From Tetrahymena elliotti 4EA (lineage: Eukaryota > Ciliophora > Oligohymenophorea > Hymenostomatida > Tetrahymenidae): a stretch of 64,000 bases of DNA. The notes under the pieces are model-generated. The model did not search any database. It was given only the letters and a program-made list of their open reading frames with translations, and was not told the origin of the DNA. This document shows positions 39,593 through 52,613 of this stretch, in pieces (the first letter of the stretch is position 1; the number at the start of each line of letters is the position of its first letter). Location: the NCBI GenBank assembly GCA_000231825.2, contig JH720327.1, positions 524,332 to 588,331 of the forward strand. Reading direction: 5' to 3'. The position numbers and the translations under genes were made by a program.

Positions 39593-41846
39593 TCATTATT
39601 AATAGCATAATCTGCAGATTTGATCATATGAAATAGCCTTATTTACACCTTCACCTATCATAGTAACTGTGGGACGGCTATTTTAAAATAATTCTCTAGC
39701 AACTCTATTAATGTCTTCAGATGTAACTCTATCAATCATTTTTTCAGTTTCATCAATTTTAATTTATTTAAAGTTAATTATCTTTCATTTTAAAACAATA
39801 ATTAATTTGTTATTCATTAATATGATTAAATCTTACATGTTTAGCAGCTTCTTCAAGTCTATCTTGTTGTCTTTCAAGTGAAAGATTAATCAAAGATTTT
39901 AAGATATTTTTAGATCTTTGCAATTCGATAGGAGAAATAGGCATTTTAAGTAAATGTAATTCTCTAATGCAAGATTAAACAAGTTCATTAACCTAATTAA
40001 AGTAAACAAGCAAGTCGTTTTAATAATTTAATTATATTAAATAAAATCTACATTTTCTGAAGGTCCAGTTAATTTAAGTCCAAAGAAACCGCTATCAGTA
40101 AAAATATTACAAATACAATCAGCTCCTTAGACATATGATAACTTATTAAGCACTATATTCAATTTAAAAAAGTTAAAACTAGATTATCAATATAAATGGT
40201 TGCTTACAGTTCTTAGTTGCACGAGAGTGCATACCTTTACCAGGACCACCAGTTGAGAAATAACTTGAATTTCCAATTATAGAGAAAATAGTTTAAAATA
40301 TAACCATATCAGGATGTTACCAATTTACCTAAAAAATTTAGATTGAATAACTTTTATAAAACATTTAATTAATTTATTAATTTACAGTCTTAAAACCAAC
40401 TCCAACTTCAACCATTGGGTTTTCAGTTTCTATTCTGATATCTCTTCCTACATAAGTTGATTCAGAAGGATTAGGATTGAATTGTCTCTTCAAGACTTTT
40501 ATTTTAAATAATAAAAATATAAAATCATAAGTAAATTTAGTGATAAATTTACATTCAGGATATTTCTTAAGTTATGATTAAACCATATTAACAAAGTAAT
40601 CATGAGAAGGAACATTAGAACCAGATATTAAAAGTCTGTGAGGAGTAATATATTTGCTTTAAAAATCAAGAAAATCTGTCTCTGTCATATTTGGGTTAAG
40701 ATCACACATGCCAACACCTTGACCATCATAAGCTGCATTTAAAAATATCTTTTCGAACTCAATATTCTCCAATTCTTCACTCAAAGAACTTGGCTTTATT
40801 TAAATAAAATTATAATTGCTTAAATTATTCCAATTGTTAAAAAGAAATGAAATTGATGATATTTTAATTTAAATCTTCTTTTAAAATAAACTTTCATATT
40901 AACTCATATTATGAACCATTTGATTAGTGTTAATTTAACCCATTCTTTTTATTTTAAAAAAGGAAAAGCATTCTTTTTTCAACAAAAAACCTTATCTCAA
41001 AAAATAATTTTTTTTTGATTCAAAAAAATCCATTTTTTCTTTGAGTTTTTAAAGAAATATTTAATATTTTTAAGTACATTGAAGACTGAAAAGTTTTTAG
41101 GAGAAATAGCTGTTTTAAGCAATAAGTCAAGCATAGATTCAGTATCTTCTGGAATACACTAGCACTTGTAAGAAGCAGTTTCTTGATCAAAATGCATATT
41201 AATACCACCTCCATTAAGTTGGTTCAATTCGCTTTATATAAAAAATATAGACTTAATTAACTTATTTAACAGATTAAATTGAATAATACTAGTTTTCTAA
41301 GATAGACTAATTATCTCCACTCATAAATAACAAAGTGTTAAGCATCTTCATAGCACCTCCTGTTTTTTTAGTTTCATTACGGGTACCAAAATTACCAACA
41401 ATATCTATTTGGATATTAAAAAATGAATTAATTTCCACATAATTTAAATCAGTATCTTCTAAATTATCAATAACCACTCACTTATATCTGTATGAAAGGG
41501 AAAAGCGCTATCTTCAGTCAAAACCTTAACACCATTATCTAAAGTAGTGATTTAATATTTAGTTGGCTTATCTTCTTTAAAAATAGGTTTGAATCCCTTT
41601 TAAATAATTTCAAGAATTTGTTATTTATTTATTTGCAAGAAATCAATAAAGTTAATAATTCATCTAATTCATTTTCAATCATTTTTGCAATTTGCTACAT
41701 TTTTTATCTTTTTTGAAAAGGAATTGGATATTAATTTGTTTATTTATTTACAGGGATCATTTTAGTAGGATCACAATGAATGATCTAATCCCTTGGATTG
41801 ATAGCTATGTTTCTCTTGATAGTCTATAATTATAATAGAATAACAT
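39593..41846 (-). CDS. Mitochondrial processing peptidase alpha subunit
   Basis: The alpha subunit of the matrix peptidase that removes mitochondrial presequences; it binds substrate while beta cleaves. The chosen start (41846) gives MLFYYNYRLSRETQL...IRSFI, a basic aromatic N-terminus like a targeting presequence. Then come GFKPIFKEDKPTKY and TTLDNGVKVLTE (typical M16 first strand), NFGTRNETKKTGGAMKML, NGGGINMHFDQETASYKC, GQGVGMCDLNPNMTETDF, and the diagnostic alpha glycine-rich loop FSTGGPGKGMHSRATKN (near 40240). It ends with VTMIGEGVNKAISYDQ and TGA at 39593. The catalytic HxxEH of the beta subunit is absent (the site reads MKMLN), as expected for alpha. Several introns of about 50-160 bp. 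The first intron (GTGATCC donor, about 41591-41765) is the least certain join; a different first exon is possible. Confidence 0.85.
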
Positions 41847-43128
41847 TTTAACTTTGATAAAACCTATATCTAATATTCTCACTTAATGTAACTATTTAGT
41901 GGTAAATTTTCTCATCTTTATTTTTACTAATGGATTCTACTTTTTTCTAATAATATTTGATTAATTAATTAATATAAACTAAATGCAATTTTTTATGTAA
42001 ATATCTTTTTTATATGTATTTATTTTCTGAATGGAATAATCAATCAATCAATCTATTTTTGAATTAGTTAATTAATGAATGAATGAGTATCTTTCCATAA
42101 AGTTCTTTTTGGATTAGTTCATAATATATTCTAGACTTTGCTCAGAAAATTTGATGTAGATTTTTTATTAATATCCTTAAAATTGTTTTGAACATTTCAA
42201 ATCAACTCTAAATTACAAATACAAATTACATATTTCATAAATATTAAAAAAAAGAAGCTTTTTTTAACTGATATTCTAAATCTGTTTTGTAAAAATAATT
42301 AAAGTTTATTTATTTTTATTTCTATTTTTTACTATTTTATAATCCTCTTCCAGTGTAATAAAAAAGTAATCAATTAATACAGAATTATATTTTCAGAAAG
42401 TTCTTTATTGAACATATCAAATTAAAACTTGATGATATAAATTAAATAAAAATTTTTTATTATTCATTTTATTTTAATTTCAAAAAAAATTTTTTAATGG
42501 ATTTGTTAAATTTATTCTTTCTACTTGTTTGTTTTAATTACTCACCTCTATTACTCTTTTACTATCAGTTCTTAATTATTAAAGTTAAATTGATAATAAA
42601 TCTTCTATTGTTCATTTTTTCTATGGTTATTTAACAATATTATTTAAACTATTTCATTTAGGTATCTTAAAAGTTTTTTAGAGTTTTTTTTCATATTCAT
42701 AACATGACATTTTAATCTTTTGTTATTAATTATCTTAAATTAATATTAAATCAAGACTTAAAAATAGCCAATTTAATTTAATTTTCTAAATTTTATTTCA
42801 AACAAGAAATGATTTTATGTTTATTTGATATAGAATCAATCTTTAGTTTCTTCTTAGCTCATTTTATGAAGCCTCTTTTACGATTAAGTAATATTTAAAT
42901 ATAAAATAAAATTAAGATTTTCTTTCAACTTTTATTATGGTGTTATTTAACTAGATTTTCAAAATTTTTTTTAGAATATTTGATGAAATTTGTATTAATA
43001 TTAAAAACTGTATTGAACATTTTCGTTAAATCAATACTTACCCACTAACATAAAATAAAAATGCAATAGATTCTAAAAGTAATTTATCCAATTTTATTTC
43101 AAAATATTTTATTTAACCATTTTTTGCT
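41847..43128. other. Intergenic region
   Basis: About 1.28 kb of A/T-rich DNA between the exosome and peptidase genes. No ORF with recognisable protein features, RNA gene or strong repeat seen, apart from short CAATCAATCAATC and GAATGAATGA runs near 42040-42085. Confidence 0.5.
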
Positions 43129-44456
43129 TCAATTTCTCTTTTCTAACAAGTTTTTAATTTCTTCTTTGCTAACTTTGTATTACTCTTCTTCTTCTTCCAT
43201 CTTTATCATTAAATTAAATTAATAATCAATCATTTTTCTTAATATAAAATTACTTGATTTGTATCTATTTGACCTGCTGTTTGAGCAGCTGAAACTATCT
43301 AAGGGAAATTTAATGTTACGATTTTACTTTCTTCCTTTATTGAACTAATGCTATGCTTGCTACATTCTTTAAGAATTTATCTAACAAAGTCTGTCATTGA
43401 TTTAATTTTATTTAAACAAACCTCAACAAGCCTATTTTTAATTTAAAAAATGAATCTAAATTAATTATTTTAAATTAAATATTTACTTATTGATTAATTC
43501 TAATTTGATTGGTGCACCACCTGGCTTATGAATGTTGCATACATCATTATATACATTGACTGAAATAGTTAATCTACCTTCCATGATTTATTCTTCAAGT
43601 ACCTTAATAGAATATTAATGAAAATTTATAAATAAATAAATAAAAAAGCAATTTATATCTTTTTTTAAATTGAATTGAATTGAATTGAAATTAATAAGTG
43701 TTCTGTTTTTAGAATATAATAGAATTTATTTGTTACCAAGGGATCTGCAACTAAAAGAGATGATTTCTTGAAGAAAGCAAAAGTAAATGGAATAGGAATA
43801 TGATGAATAGATAATGGTTAAGGATTCTTTTCAGTATGAATTTTAATATTTGATTACTACTCAACAGAGACATAAGGTTTTCTAAAATGCAATAAACTGA
43901 TGATAACAGATAAATAAATAGCATCAATAAGATTTCCACCATTTGTAACTACTGAACTATCAACATTAATTGACCATACTCTCTTACTTGTTACTATGCA
44001 CAAACTTTCCATATCTATTGCTCTATTTATTCCAATAATTAATTAATTTTAACATTTTTTTGAGCATTTTTGAAATTAAGATTAAAATAATGATTTGAAA
44101 ATAATTACTTTGATCCCTTGATAATCTTTTCTAACAATTTTTAGATTTCATTTGAATATTTTTTAATATTGATGTTGTTAGGTTATTGTTCATCTTACAT
44201 AGATGATAAATCAACATTGAATTTAAGAGAACCTTCGTTGGGCTTTTCTTATTTTGGCTAAATGATTTCTGCTGTTGTTTTTGTAATAATGTGGGTTTCT
44301 CCAATTAAAATTTCTATTTCTCCTACATTGTTTCCAAATGTAACCTTAATGTTTCTGCTATCCATCAACTTTCTTCCATCTAATCTGATTTCATTTTCTA
44401 AACCAGATAGAACAAAATCGCCCTCGTTTTAACTCAATACCTACATTCCTTAATTC
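43129..44456 (-). CDS. RRP45: Exosome complex component RRP45 (EXOSC9)
   Basis: A PH-like (RNase PH-fold) ring subunit of the RNA exosome, which channels RNA to the catalytic subunits in nucleus and cytoplasm. The start at 44456 gives MQVLSQNEGDFVLSGLENE, matching the RRP45 N-terminus, followed by IRLDGRKLMDSRNIKVTFG, IEILIGETHIITKTTAEI and GSLKFNVDLSS. Later exons have VWSINVDSSVVTNGGNLIDA, FTFAFFKKSSLLVADP and a Glu-rich C-terminus (MEEEEEQYKVSKEEIKNLL) ending at TGA 43129. Three short introns. An open frame continues upstream of the start without another ATG nearby, so this start is preferred by similarity. It probably lacks phosphorolytic activity, as eukaryotic ring subunits do. Confidence 0.88.
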
Positions 44457-45380
44457 TAAAAAGATAGATCTTCTATAAACTCTAAATTATCTTTGTAATA
44501 TCTTAAAAATAATGATTTGAAGTAAATATAATTTTAATCTAAGTTACAAGCTTTAATAATTTATCAGATTTTTTCATCACAAATTAAATAGATCATTCTG
44601 AGCAATCCAAAAAAAATCAATTAATCTTTTTACAAATATTTTTTATAAAAATCATTTTTAAATTAGATTCAGTTAAAATATTTTTTATTAAAATAATTCA
44701 AATAGACATATATATTTTCAATTTATATTTTAATTATCATTTGATTTGTGTTTTTGGATGATATTTTAATAATAAATTGACTAAAAATAGGTAAGCTATT
44801 TATTTTAAATAATACCGTATTCAAATACAAATTAGAATAAGTTTGATTAAAATAGGAATTTGGTAGTAAATTTAATGGCAATGGTTTATGATTATTATAA
44901 AAAAAACTTCAACAATAGTAATATAAAGTAAACATTTTGAATAAATCATGTATTAAATAAACAAAAATAATAAATTTTGGCTACTACGGTGAAAGAATTT
45001 ATTAACAGTTTAAATGCAAAAACAAATATAAAAATAAAATAGTTTTTTAAATCAATCCAAATTTGTTAGCCATTTTTCAACTTCTTATTTTCTATTTGTT
45101 GTTAAGACCATTTAAAACAAATATGGTTTTTTATTTGTAAATTAAGATTTATGAAGTTAAAGTTAAAGGCACTAGAATTAAATTAATAAAATTACTGATG
45201 TATTTTTTATGAGAAGAATTAAAGTAGACAAGATTATGAAAATAAAAAATACAAAAAAGTGTATTTATTTACAATAATTAAAAAAGGATATTTGATTATC
45301 TCTACATAATTACTATCTACTATTTTAATATTCAATTATAAAAGTAAAACAAACAAATCATTTAAATTTAAGAAAAAGAT
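44457..45380. other. Spacer with a copy of the tandem-family type 1 spacer repeat
   Basis: A/T-rich DNA between the exosome gene and the first tandem gene. The segment 44977-45030 (TTTTGGCTACTACGGTGAAAG, then TTATTAACAGTTTAAATG) recurs at 46880-46930 and 54110-54160, so the duplicated unit includes DNA 3' of the genes. No gene seen. Confidence 0.55.
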
Positions 45381-46550
45381 TCAATATTGATCTTAGTGTT
45401 AAAAAGAATAATTTTATTGTTCTTTATAAAATTTTTCAATGAAATACTCTTTCTAGCAATTGTAGTCAAGGTTTTAAATTTCTTTTACCAGGTTAATACT
45501 TTAGCAAATTTAATTAATTTCTTAAATTCTTTGGCTTCTCTATTCTAAGAGAAAATAAATCCATTATGGTTCAACGTTAAAACTGTGACTTAGAATAAAG
45601 CACTAACAAGGTTCTTCTTAGACTTTATTTGTATTATGATTGTAGAATAATAACTTTTTAGTTTTTTTTACTGGAATTACATAACCTTCTTCAGTTGTTA
45701 GTTCTTCATCCATTTAATAATCTTGTTGTTCTTCAAAGGCCTATTTTAGGCATTTGATTGTTTTTTCTAGTTCAAAAATTCCATCAAATTTTTTTTCTCT
45801 CACAAAAAAGCTAAAGAAATCTTTATTTTTTTGACTTGATATATTTTAATATGTCTCTTCAAAACCATTTCCACAAAACAAAGTCAAATTTTTAGAAATT
45901 ATCTACATTTTTAAAATAGGACATTTAGTTTTGAAATCAAAATATCCTAAAAACATATCATACATTTGATCTTAGTAATAAACAGAAGCCCATTATTTGG
46001 TTACTTTTTAAAATTAGATAAATTATGTATGACTTAACTCTTAAAATGATTCATTAGATGGTTTATTTTTTACAAATTCATACATTCTAGCTTATGTTTC
46101 ATCAACCCACTTTTAATATTCTTTCAGCACCTAAGCTAGCTCATAGTATTTCTAATTTTAAAATGACTTATACATTTTAATCAAATGTCTAAAATTCATC
46201 AATCCTTAAGAATAAGTTGTCATCGAAATATCTATAGTTTCATTTATTTTATCAAGCTCTATTAATTCTAGAATACCTATACCAGCTTCTTAAAATCCAT
46301 AGTTGTAATATTATTCATAATCATTATCATCATAACTCTTCATCAATCTAAAGAAATTATAAATGTAAATTGGATTTGTGTCAGGGTTCAAAGTTTTTGT
46401 AAAAATAGGAGCCCATTTAACAAGTTTATTTCTTCTTCTTTGCTTTCTTTTAGCTATAGTTGTTGTAACTTTTTCTATTCTAGTTTCTTGTGTTGATTAT
46501 GATGATTCTTCTTCTTTTGTTGATTTATTTTTCTCACTTTCAAACTCCAT
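45381..46550 (-). CDS. Tandem family protein, copy 1 (unknown function)
   Basis: A single-exon ORF of 389 residues, starting MEFESEKNKSTKEEE and ending at TGA 45381. The N-terminal 45 residues are hydrophilic and end in a basic patch (KRKQRRRNKLVK). Conserved blocks follow: WAPIFTKTLNPDTNP, IYIYNFFRLMKSYDD, GILELIELDKINETID, QWASVYYQDQMYDM, NLTLFCGNGFEETY, KDFFSFFVREKKFDG, CFILSHSFNVEP and a C-terminal KEYFIEKFY. No signal peptide or membrane segment is seen. An in-frame upstream ATG (about 27 nt earlier) could add nine residues. I do not recognise the family; predicted composition suggests a helical soluble protein. It has close neighbours in tandem, so recent duplication is certain. Confidence 0.85.
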
Positions 46551-46879
46551 ATCACAAAATTATGTTTGATTGATCATTATAATTAATTGTATCAAAAATT
46601 GAGATTTTTATCAAAACTTTTGATTAATATTGTGTTATTCCTATTCTTTTTATATTAATTTGACAAAATGTCTAATTACTACCACATATGTTTAATAATC
46701 TCTATTTGCAAATTTAATATTAAAGGTTATCATTCTACCTACATTAATGAATTATTAAAAATTCAATACTTAATTTAACAAAATGTATTACATTAGTAAC
46801 TTATAATAGTTAATAGCCAATCAGAATACAATTCTTCATTAGACTTGTGTAAATCAAAAATAATGAAGAAAAATAATAT

Positions 46880-46930
46880 ATTTTGGCTTCTACGGTTAGG
46901 GATTTTATTAACAGTTTAGATCTCTAATAA
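46880..46930. repeat. Tandem-family type 1 spacer repeat
   Basis: TTTTGGCTTCTACGGTTAGGG followed by ATTTTATTAACAGTTTAGAT is nearly identical to 54110-54160 and similar to 44977-45030. It lies about 330 bp upstream of copy 1. No coding or RNA function is apparent. Confidence 0.6.
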
Positions 46931-47255
46931 ATATAAAAAAGAAATGGTTTGTAAAATTAATCCTAATTTTTTACCATTTTTATCATAGTTGAATATTTTG
47001 TTTAAACCATTAAAATTAAATATGTAATATGCTTATCAATTGATATTAATGCTCTTAAAATTAAATTAATGATGCGCTTTATATTAGAGAATGAAAAGAC
47101 GATTAAGAAGATAATTATTTTATATGAATTATCCTAATTTCTTTTGAAAATTTAAAAAGCATAATTGATTATCTCTACATAATTTCTAAATAGTATTTGA
47201 TTCAAACATACATAAAAAACAATATTAATTTAATAATTTAATTTAAGAAAATGAT

Positions 47256-48407
47256 TCAAAATATATCTTAGATTTAATAGGAATAATTTTATGGTTAATT
47301 ATAAAATTTTTCAATGAAATACTCTTTCTAACAATTGTAGTCAAAGTTTTGAATTTCTTTTACAAAGCTGATGTTTTAGTTAATTTCTTAAATTCTTTGG
47401 CTTCTCTTTTTTAAGAGAAATTTAATCCATTATGGTTCAACGTTAAAACTATGGCTTAGAATAAAGCACTAATAAGGTTCTTCTTAAACTTTGTTTGAAT
47501 GATGATTGTAGTATAATAATGTTTTAGTTTTTTTAACTGGAATTACATAACCTTCTTCAGTTGTTAGTTCTTCATCTATTTAGTAATCTTGTTTTTATTC
47601 AAAGGCTTATTTTAGACATTTCATTGTTTTTTCTAATTAAAAAATTCCATCAAATTTATTTTCTCTCACAAAAAAGCTAAAGAAATCTTTATTTTTTTGA
47701 CTTGATATTTTTTCATAAGTCTCCTCAAAGCCATTTCCACAAAATAATGTCAAATTTTTAGAAATGATATGCATTTTTAAAACAGGACATTTAGTTTTGA
47801 AATCAAAATATCCTATAAGCAAATCAAACATCTAATCTTAGTAATAAACTGAGGCCCATTATTTGGCCACATTTTAAAATTAGATAAATTATGTGTTACT
47901 TAATTCTTTAAAATATTAATTTAATGGTTTATTTTTTATAAAGTCATACATTTTAGATTATGTTTCATCAACCCACTTTTAATATTATTTCAGCACCTAA
48001 GCTAGCTCATAGTATTTCTAATTTTAATATGATTTATACATTCTAATCAAATATCTAAAATTCACCTAACCTTAAGAATATGTAGTCATTGAAATATCTA
48101 TAGTCTAATTTATTTTATCAAGCTCTATCAATTCTAGAATCCCTATACCAGCCTCTTAATATCCATAGTTTTAATATTATTCGTAGTCATTATCATCATA
48201 ACTTTTCATCATTCTGAAGAAATTAAATATATAAATTGGATTTGTGTCAGGGTTCAACGTTTTAGTAAAAATAGGAGCCCATCTAAGCCTATTTCTCACC
48301 CTTTACTTTCTTTTAGTAATTGTTGCTGTAATTTTTTGTATTCTATTTTCTTGTGATGATGATGATTCTTCTTTTGTTGATTTATTTTTATCACTTTCAA
48401 ACTCCAT
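47256..48407 (-). CDS. Tandem family protein, copy 2 (unknown function)
   Basis: A single-exon ORF of 383 residues. It keeps all conserved blocks of copy 1, including LTLFCGNGFEETYEKI and FFSFFVRENKFDGIF, and ends in an equivalent FDYNCQKEYFIEKFY tail before TGA 47256. The acidic/serine N-terminus (KEESSSSQE) differs slightly in length. The in-frame upstream ATG found for copies 1, 3 and 5 is missing; a TGA lies in frame upstream instead, so ATG 48407 is the real start and supports that start for the family. Confidence 0.83.
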
Positions 48408-48927
48408 AACACAAAATTATGTATAATCAATCAATCAATCTTTTGTAATTAATTAATTTATCAAAAATTTCGATTTTTGTCAAAAATATTGTTTTTTTTC
48501 TTTTTATTCCTATTTATTTTTTAAATACATCTGAGATACTATCTAATTACAACTACATATGTTGAATAGTTTCTATTCACAAATTTAATATTAAAGGCTA
48601 TCTTTACTACATTAATGATATTTAAAAAACTCAATACTTGATTTAACAAAATGCATTATATTAGTAAAATAAGTAATAGTCAATTGAAAATAATTCTTTG
48701 CTAGGTTTAAAAAACTTAAATAAATTTATTTTAAAAATAAATATTTTAATATCAGAAAATTAAAAGATGATTAAGAAGATAATTATTTGATATCAACTCT
48801 CCCTCTTTATTTAGAAAATTTAAAAAGGAATATTTGATTATTTCAACATAATTTTGAACTATTGCTATTAATTTATACTTAAATTAAAAACAAATTTAAA
48901 TAAATAATTTTAATTTAAGAAGAGGAT

Positions 48928-50103
48928 TCAAAGCAGATCTTAGATTTAATCAGAATAATTTTATTGTTAATTGTAAAATTTTTCAATGAAATACTCTTTC
49001 TAGCAATTGTAGTCAAGGCTTTGAATTTCTTTTACAAGGCTAATATTTTAATTGCTTTTGTTAATTTCTTATATTCTTTAGCTTCTTTTTTCAATGAGAA
49101 ATTTAACCCATTATGGTTCAACATTATAACTGTGACTTATTATAAAGCACTGCCAAGGCTCTTCTTAAACTTCATTTGAATTTTGATTGTAAAATATAAA
49201 TTTCATTAATTTTTTTACTGGAATTACATACCCTTCCTCTGTTGTTAGCTCTTCATCAATTTAGAAATCCTTTTTAAAATCAATGGTTTGCTTAAGGTAT
49301 TTTATTGTTTTTTCGAGTTCAAAAATTCCATCAAATTTATTTTCTCTCACAAAAAAGCTAAAGAAATCTTTATTTTTTTAACTTGATATTTTTTCATAAG
49401 TCTCTTCAAAACTATTTCCACAAAATAAAGTCAAATTTTTAGAAATGATTTGCATTTTTAAAACTGGAATTTTAGTTTAGAAATCAAAGTATCCTAAAAT
49501 CAGATCATACATTTGATCTTCGTAATAAACTGAGGCCCATTATTTAGCCATTTTTTAAAATTAGATAAATTATGTTTCATTTAATTCTAAAAAAGATTCA
49601 TTAGATGGTTCATCTTCAATAGCTTAAAACATTCTAGTTTACATGTTATCAACCCATTTTTAATATTTTTTCAACTCTAAAGCTAGCTCATAGTATTTCT
49701 AATTTTAATAGGACTTATACATTTTAATCAAATATCTAAAATTCACCAATCCTTAAGAATAAGTAGTTACTGAAATATCTATAGTCTCATTTTTTTTATC
49801 AAGCTCTATTAGTTCTAGAATACCAAGGCCAGCATCTTAAAATCCATAATTGTAATATTATGCGTAGTCATTATCATCATAACTCTTCATCATTCTGAAG
49901 TAATTATATATAAATATTGGATTTGTGTCAGGATTCAAAGTTTTAGTAAAAATAGGAGCCCATTTAAGCCTAATAGTTCTTTGCTTTCTTTTAGCAATAG
50001 TTGTTGTAATTTTTTATACTTTAGTTTATTGTGGTAATGATGGTTCTTTTGTTTATTTATTTTTATCATTTTCAGTAATAGAAAATTAAGTATGATCAGT
50101 CAT
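48928..50103 (-). CDS. Tandem family protein, copy 3 with shifted start (unknown function)
   Basis: A 391-residue ORF. The position of the usual ATG-GAG start has been altered by a small deletion and now reads TCT ATT. An in-frame upstream ATG at 50103 (MTDHTQFSITENDKNKQ) keeps the gene open. The conserved core is intact: KWAPIFTKTLNPDTNP, FGYFD-like block near 49490, CFI..SFNVEP, and KEYFIEKFY at the end, with TGA at 48928. The N-terminal acidic segment is shorter in charge and richer in Gln. It is probably functional if the upstream start is used. Confidence 0.75.
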
Positions 50104-50289
50104 TATAATTAATTTTATCAAAAATTTAGATTTTTGTGGAAACTTTTGGTTATAATATTTATTATTCTAATCTTTTTTATATTAATCTCAGAAAATACCT
50201 AATTCCTAACAGATACGTCTAATCATTTCAAAATACAAATATAATATTAAATCTCTACTAAATAAATGATTTATAAAAAACTAAGTATA

Positions 50290-50610
50290 ATCAAATACAA
50301 TTCAAAAATCTAGTCTTTAGGATACAACTAGATGAGTGAATAGGATTTAATAAAAAAGCATTCAATTTTGCTAATTAAAAGCTTGGCTTAGTGAAGTAGA
50401 ATTAAGAAAAATTTAAAAATTAATCAAATTTAACATAATAAAAATATATAATAAAAAACAATAAAACAGAGCCTCAGAGGAGTATATTAAATGTTTTGAA
50501 TTAGACCTGGGTTTTCTAACTAATTGATTAAAGCAATGTTTAGAAAAATTAGTTCTGTTTAAAAAATGAGTTTCATATTATATATTTTTAAAACTACTTA
50601 TGTGTTATAT
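50290..50610. repeat. Tandem-family type 2 spacer repeat (copies 3-4)
   Basis: The segment from AATACAATTCAAAAATCTAGTC to AGTGAATAGGA and CATAATAAAAATATATAATA recurs between copies 4 and 5 (about 52155-52460, with AATCCAGTTCGAAATCTAGTC, AGTGAATGGGAGG and the same CATAATAAAAATATATAATA). This spacer differs from the type 1 spacers. Confidence 0.6.
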
Positions 50611-50775
50611 TATATCAAAAAATTAAGAATATAAATATTTGATATAAGTTTGACCAATTAATTTAGAAAATGTGAAAAGAATTTTTGATTATCTCTACAT
50701 AATTTCTAACTACGATTTAATTCATACATAAATTGAAAACAAAATTAAAAAATAATTTCTATTTAAGAAGGAGAT

Positions 50776-51930
50776 TCAAAATATATCTTAGATTTAATAA
50801 GAATAATTTTATTGTTAATTATAAAATTTTTCAATAAAATATTCTTTTTAGCAATTGTAGTCAAGGTTTTGAATTTCTTTTACAAGATTAATGTTTAAGT
50901 CGTTTTTGTTACTTTCTTACATTCTTTAGTTTCTTTTTTCTATGAGAAATTTAATCCATTATGGTTCAACGTTATAATTGTGACTTATTATAAAGCACTA
51001 CCAAGGTTCTTCTTAAACTTTGTTTGAATTTTGATTGTAAAATATAAATTTCATTTATTTTTTTACTGGAATTACATACCCTTCTTCTGTTGTTAGCTCT
51101 TCATCAATTTAGAAATCATCTTTATAATCAATTGTTTACTTGAGGTATTTTATTGTTTTTTCTAGTTGATAAATTCCATCAAATTTATTTTCTCTCACAA
51201 AAAAGCTAAAGAAATCTTTATTTTTTTGACTCGAAATATGATCGTAAGTCTCTTGAAAGCCATTTCCACAAAACAAAGTCAAATTTTTAGAGATTATATG
51301 CATTTTTAAAACAGGACATTTAATTCAGAAATCAAAATAACCTAAAATCATATCATACATTTGATCTTCATAATAAACTTAGGCCCATTATTTAGCTACC
51401 TTTTAAAATTAGTTGAATTATGTTTCACTTATTTCAAACAAAGATTCGTTTGATTCTTTATAGTTAATAACTTAAAACATTCTAGCTTACGTGTTATCAA
51501 CCCATTTTTAATATTCATTCAGTACTAAAGCGAGTTCATAGTATTTCTAATTTTAATATGACTTATACATTTTAATCAAATATCTAAAATTCACCAAGCC
51601 TTAAGAATAAGTAGTCATTGAAATATCTATAGTCTCATTTATTTTATCAAGCTCTATCAATTCTAGAATGCCTATACCAGCCTCTTAAAATCCGTAGTTA
51701 TAATATTATTCATAGTCATTATCATCATAACTCTTCATCATTCTAAAGAAATTATAAATGTAAATTGGATTTGTGTCAGAGTTCAAAATTTTAGTAAAGA
51801 TAGGAACCCATTTAAGTTTAGTTTTAGTTTTTTGCTTTTTTTTAGCAATAACTGTTGAAATTTTTTGTACTCTAGTTTCTTGTGATGATTCTCCTTTTGT
51901 TTATTTATTTTTATCACTTTCAGTCTCCAT
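50776..51930 (-). CDS. Tandem family protein, copy 4 (unknown function)
   Basis: A single-exon ORF of 384 residues starting METESDKNKQTKGESS and ending at TGA 50776. The core blocks are present (GTHL-equivalent basic patch, WVPIFTKILNSDTNP, IDISMTTYSQGLVNF, LTLFCGNGFQETYDHI, FFSFFVRENKFDGIY, CFIISHNYNVEP). The block before the C-terminus is a little more diverged than in copies 1-2. Closest to copy 5 by shared substitutions and by the type 2 spacer on both sides. Confidence 0.83.
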
Positions 51931-52154
51931 AACACAAAACTTATGTATGATCAATTATCAATATCTTTTGTAATTAATTTTATCAAAAATTGAAATTTTT
52001 GTCAAAACTTTTGATTATAATATTTGTTATTCCTAATCTTTTTTCTTTAAATCTTAGAAAATACCTAATTAGGATCAGATGTGTTGAATAATTTCTATTT
52101 GCAAATTTATTACTAAAGGCTATCTCTACTATAAAATGATATACAAAAAACTAA

Positions 52155-52460
52155 GTAAAGTCAAATCCAGTTCGAAATCTAGTCGTTTGGATAAAACAAG
52201 ATAAGTGAATGGGAGGAACATAATAAAAAATAATTTAATTTAATCAATTTTGATAAGTCAAGTAAAATTATGAAAAATTCAAAAATAAATTAAATCTATC
52301 TAACATAATAAAAATATATAATAGAAAAAGATACAGCAAGTCTTCAAAAGGGCATATTAAATTTTTTGAATTAAACCTATGTAACTGATTGATTAAAAAG
52401 AGATATTTTATAAAAATAATTCTGTTTATAAAATTTGTTGCATATTATATATTTAAAATT
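52155..52460. repeat. Tandem-family type 2 spacer repeat (copies 4-5)
   Basis: Second copy of the spacer described at 50290-50610, with point changes and small indels. Its presence on both sides of copy 4 indicates that gene plus spacer were duplicated together. Confidence 0.6.
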
Positions 52461-52613
52461 CTTGATGTGTTTTACTTCATAGAATTAAGAAGATAGTTAT
52501 TTGATATGAATTCTCCCCATTTTTTAAAAAGAATATTTGATTATCTCTACATATTTTCGATTTTGATTCAAACATAAATTTAAAATAATATTAAATAAAT
52601 AATTTTAATTTAA

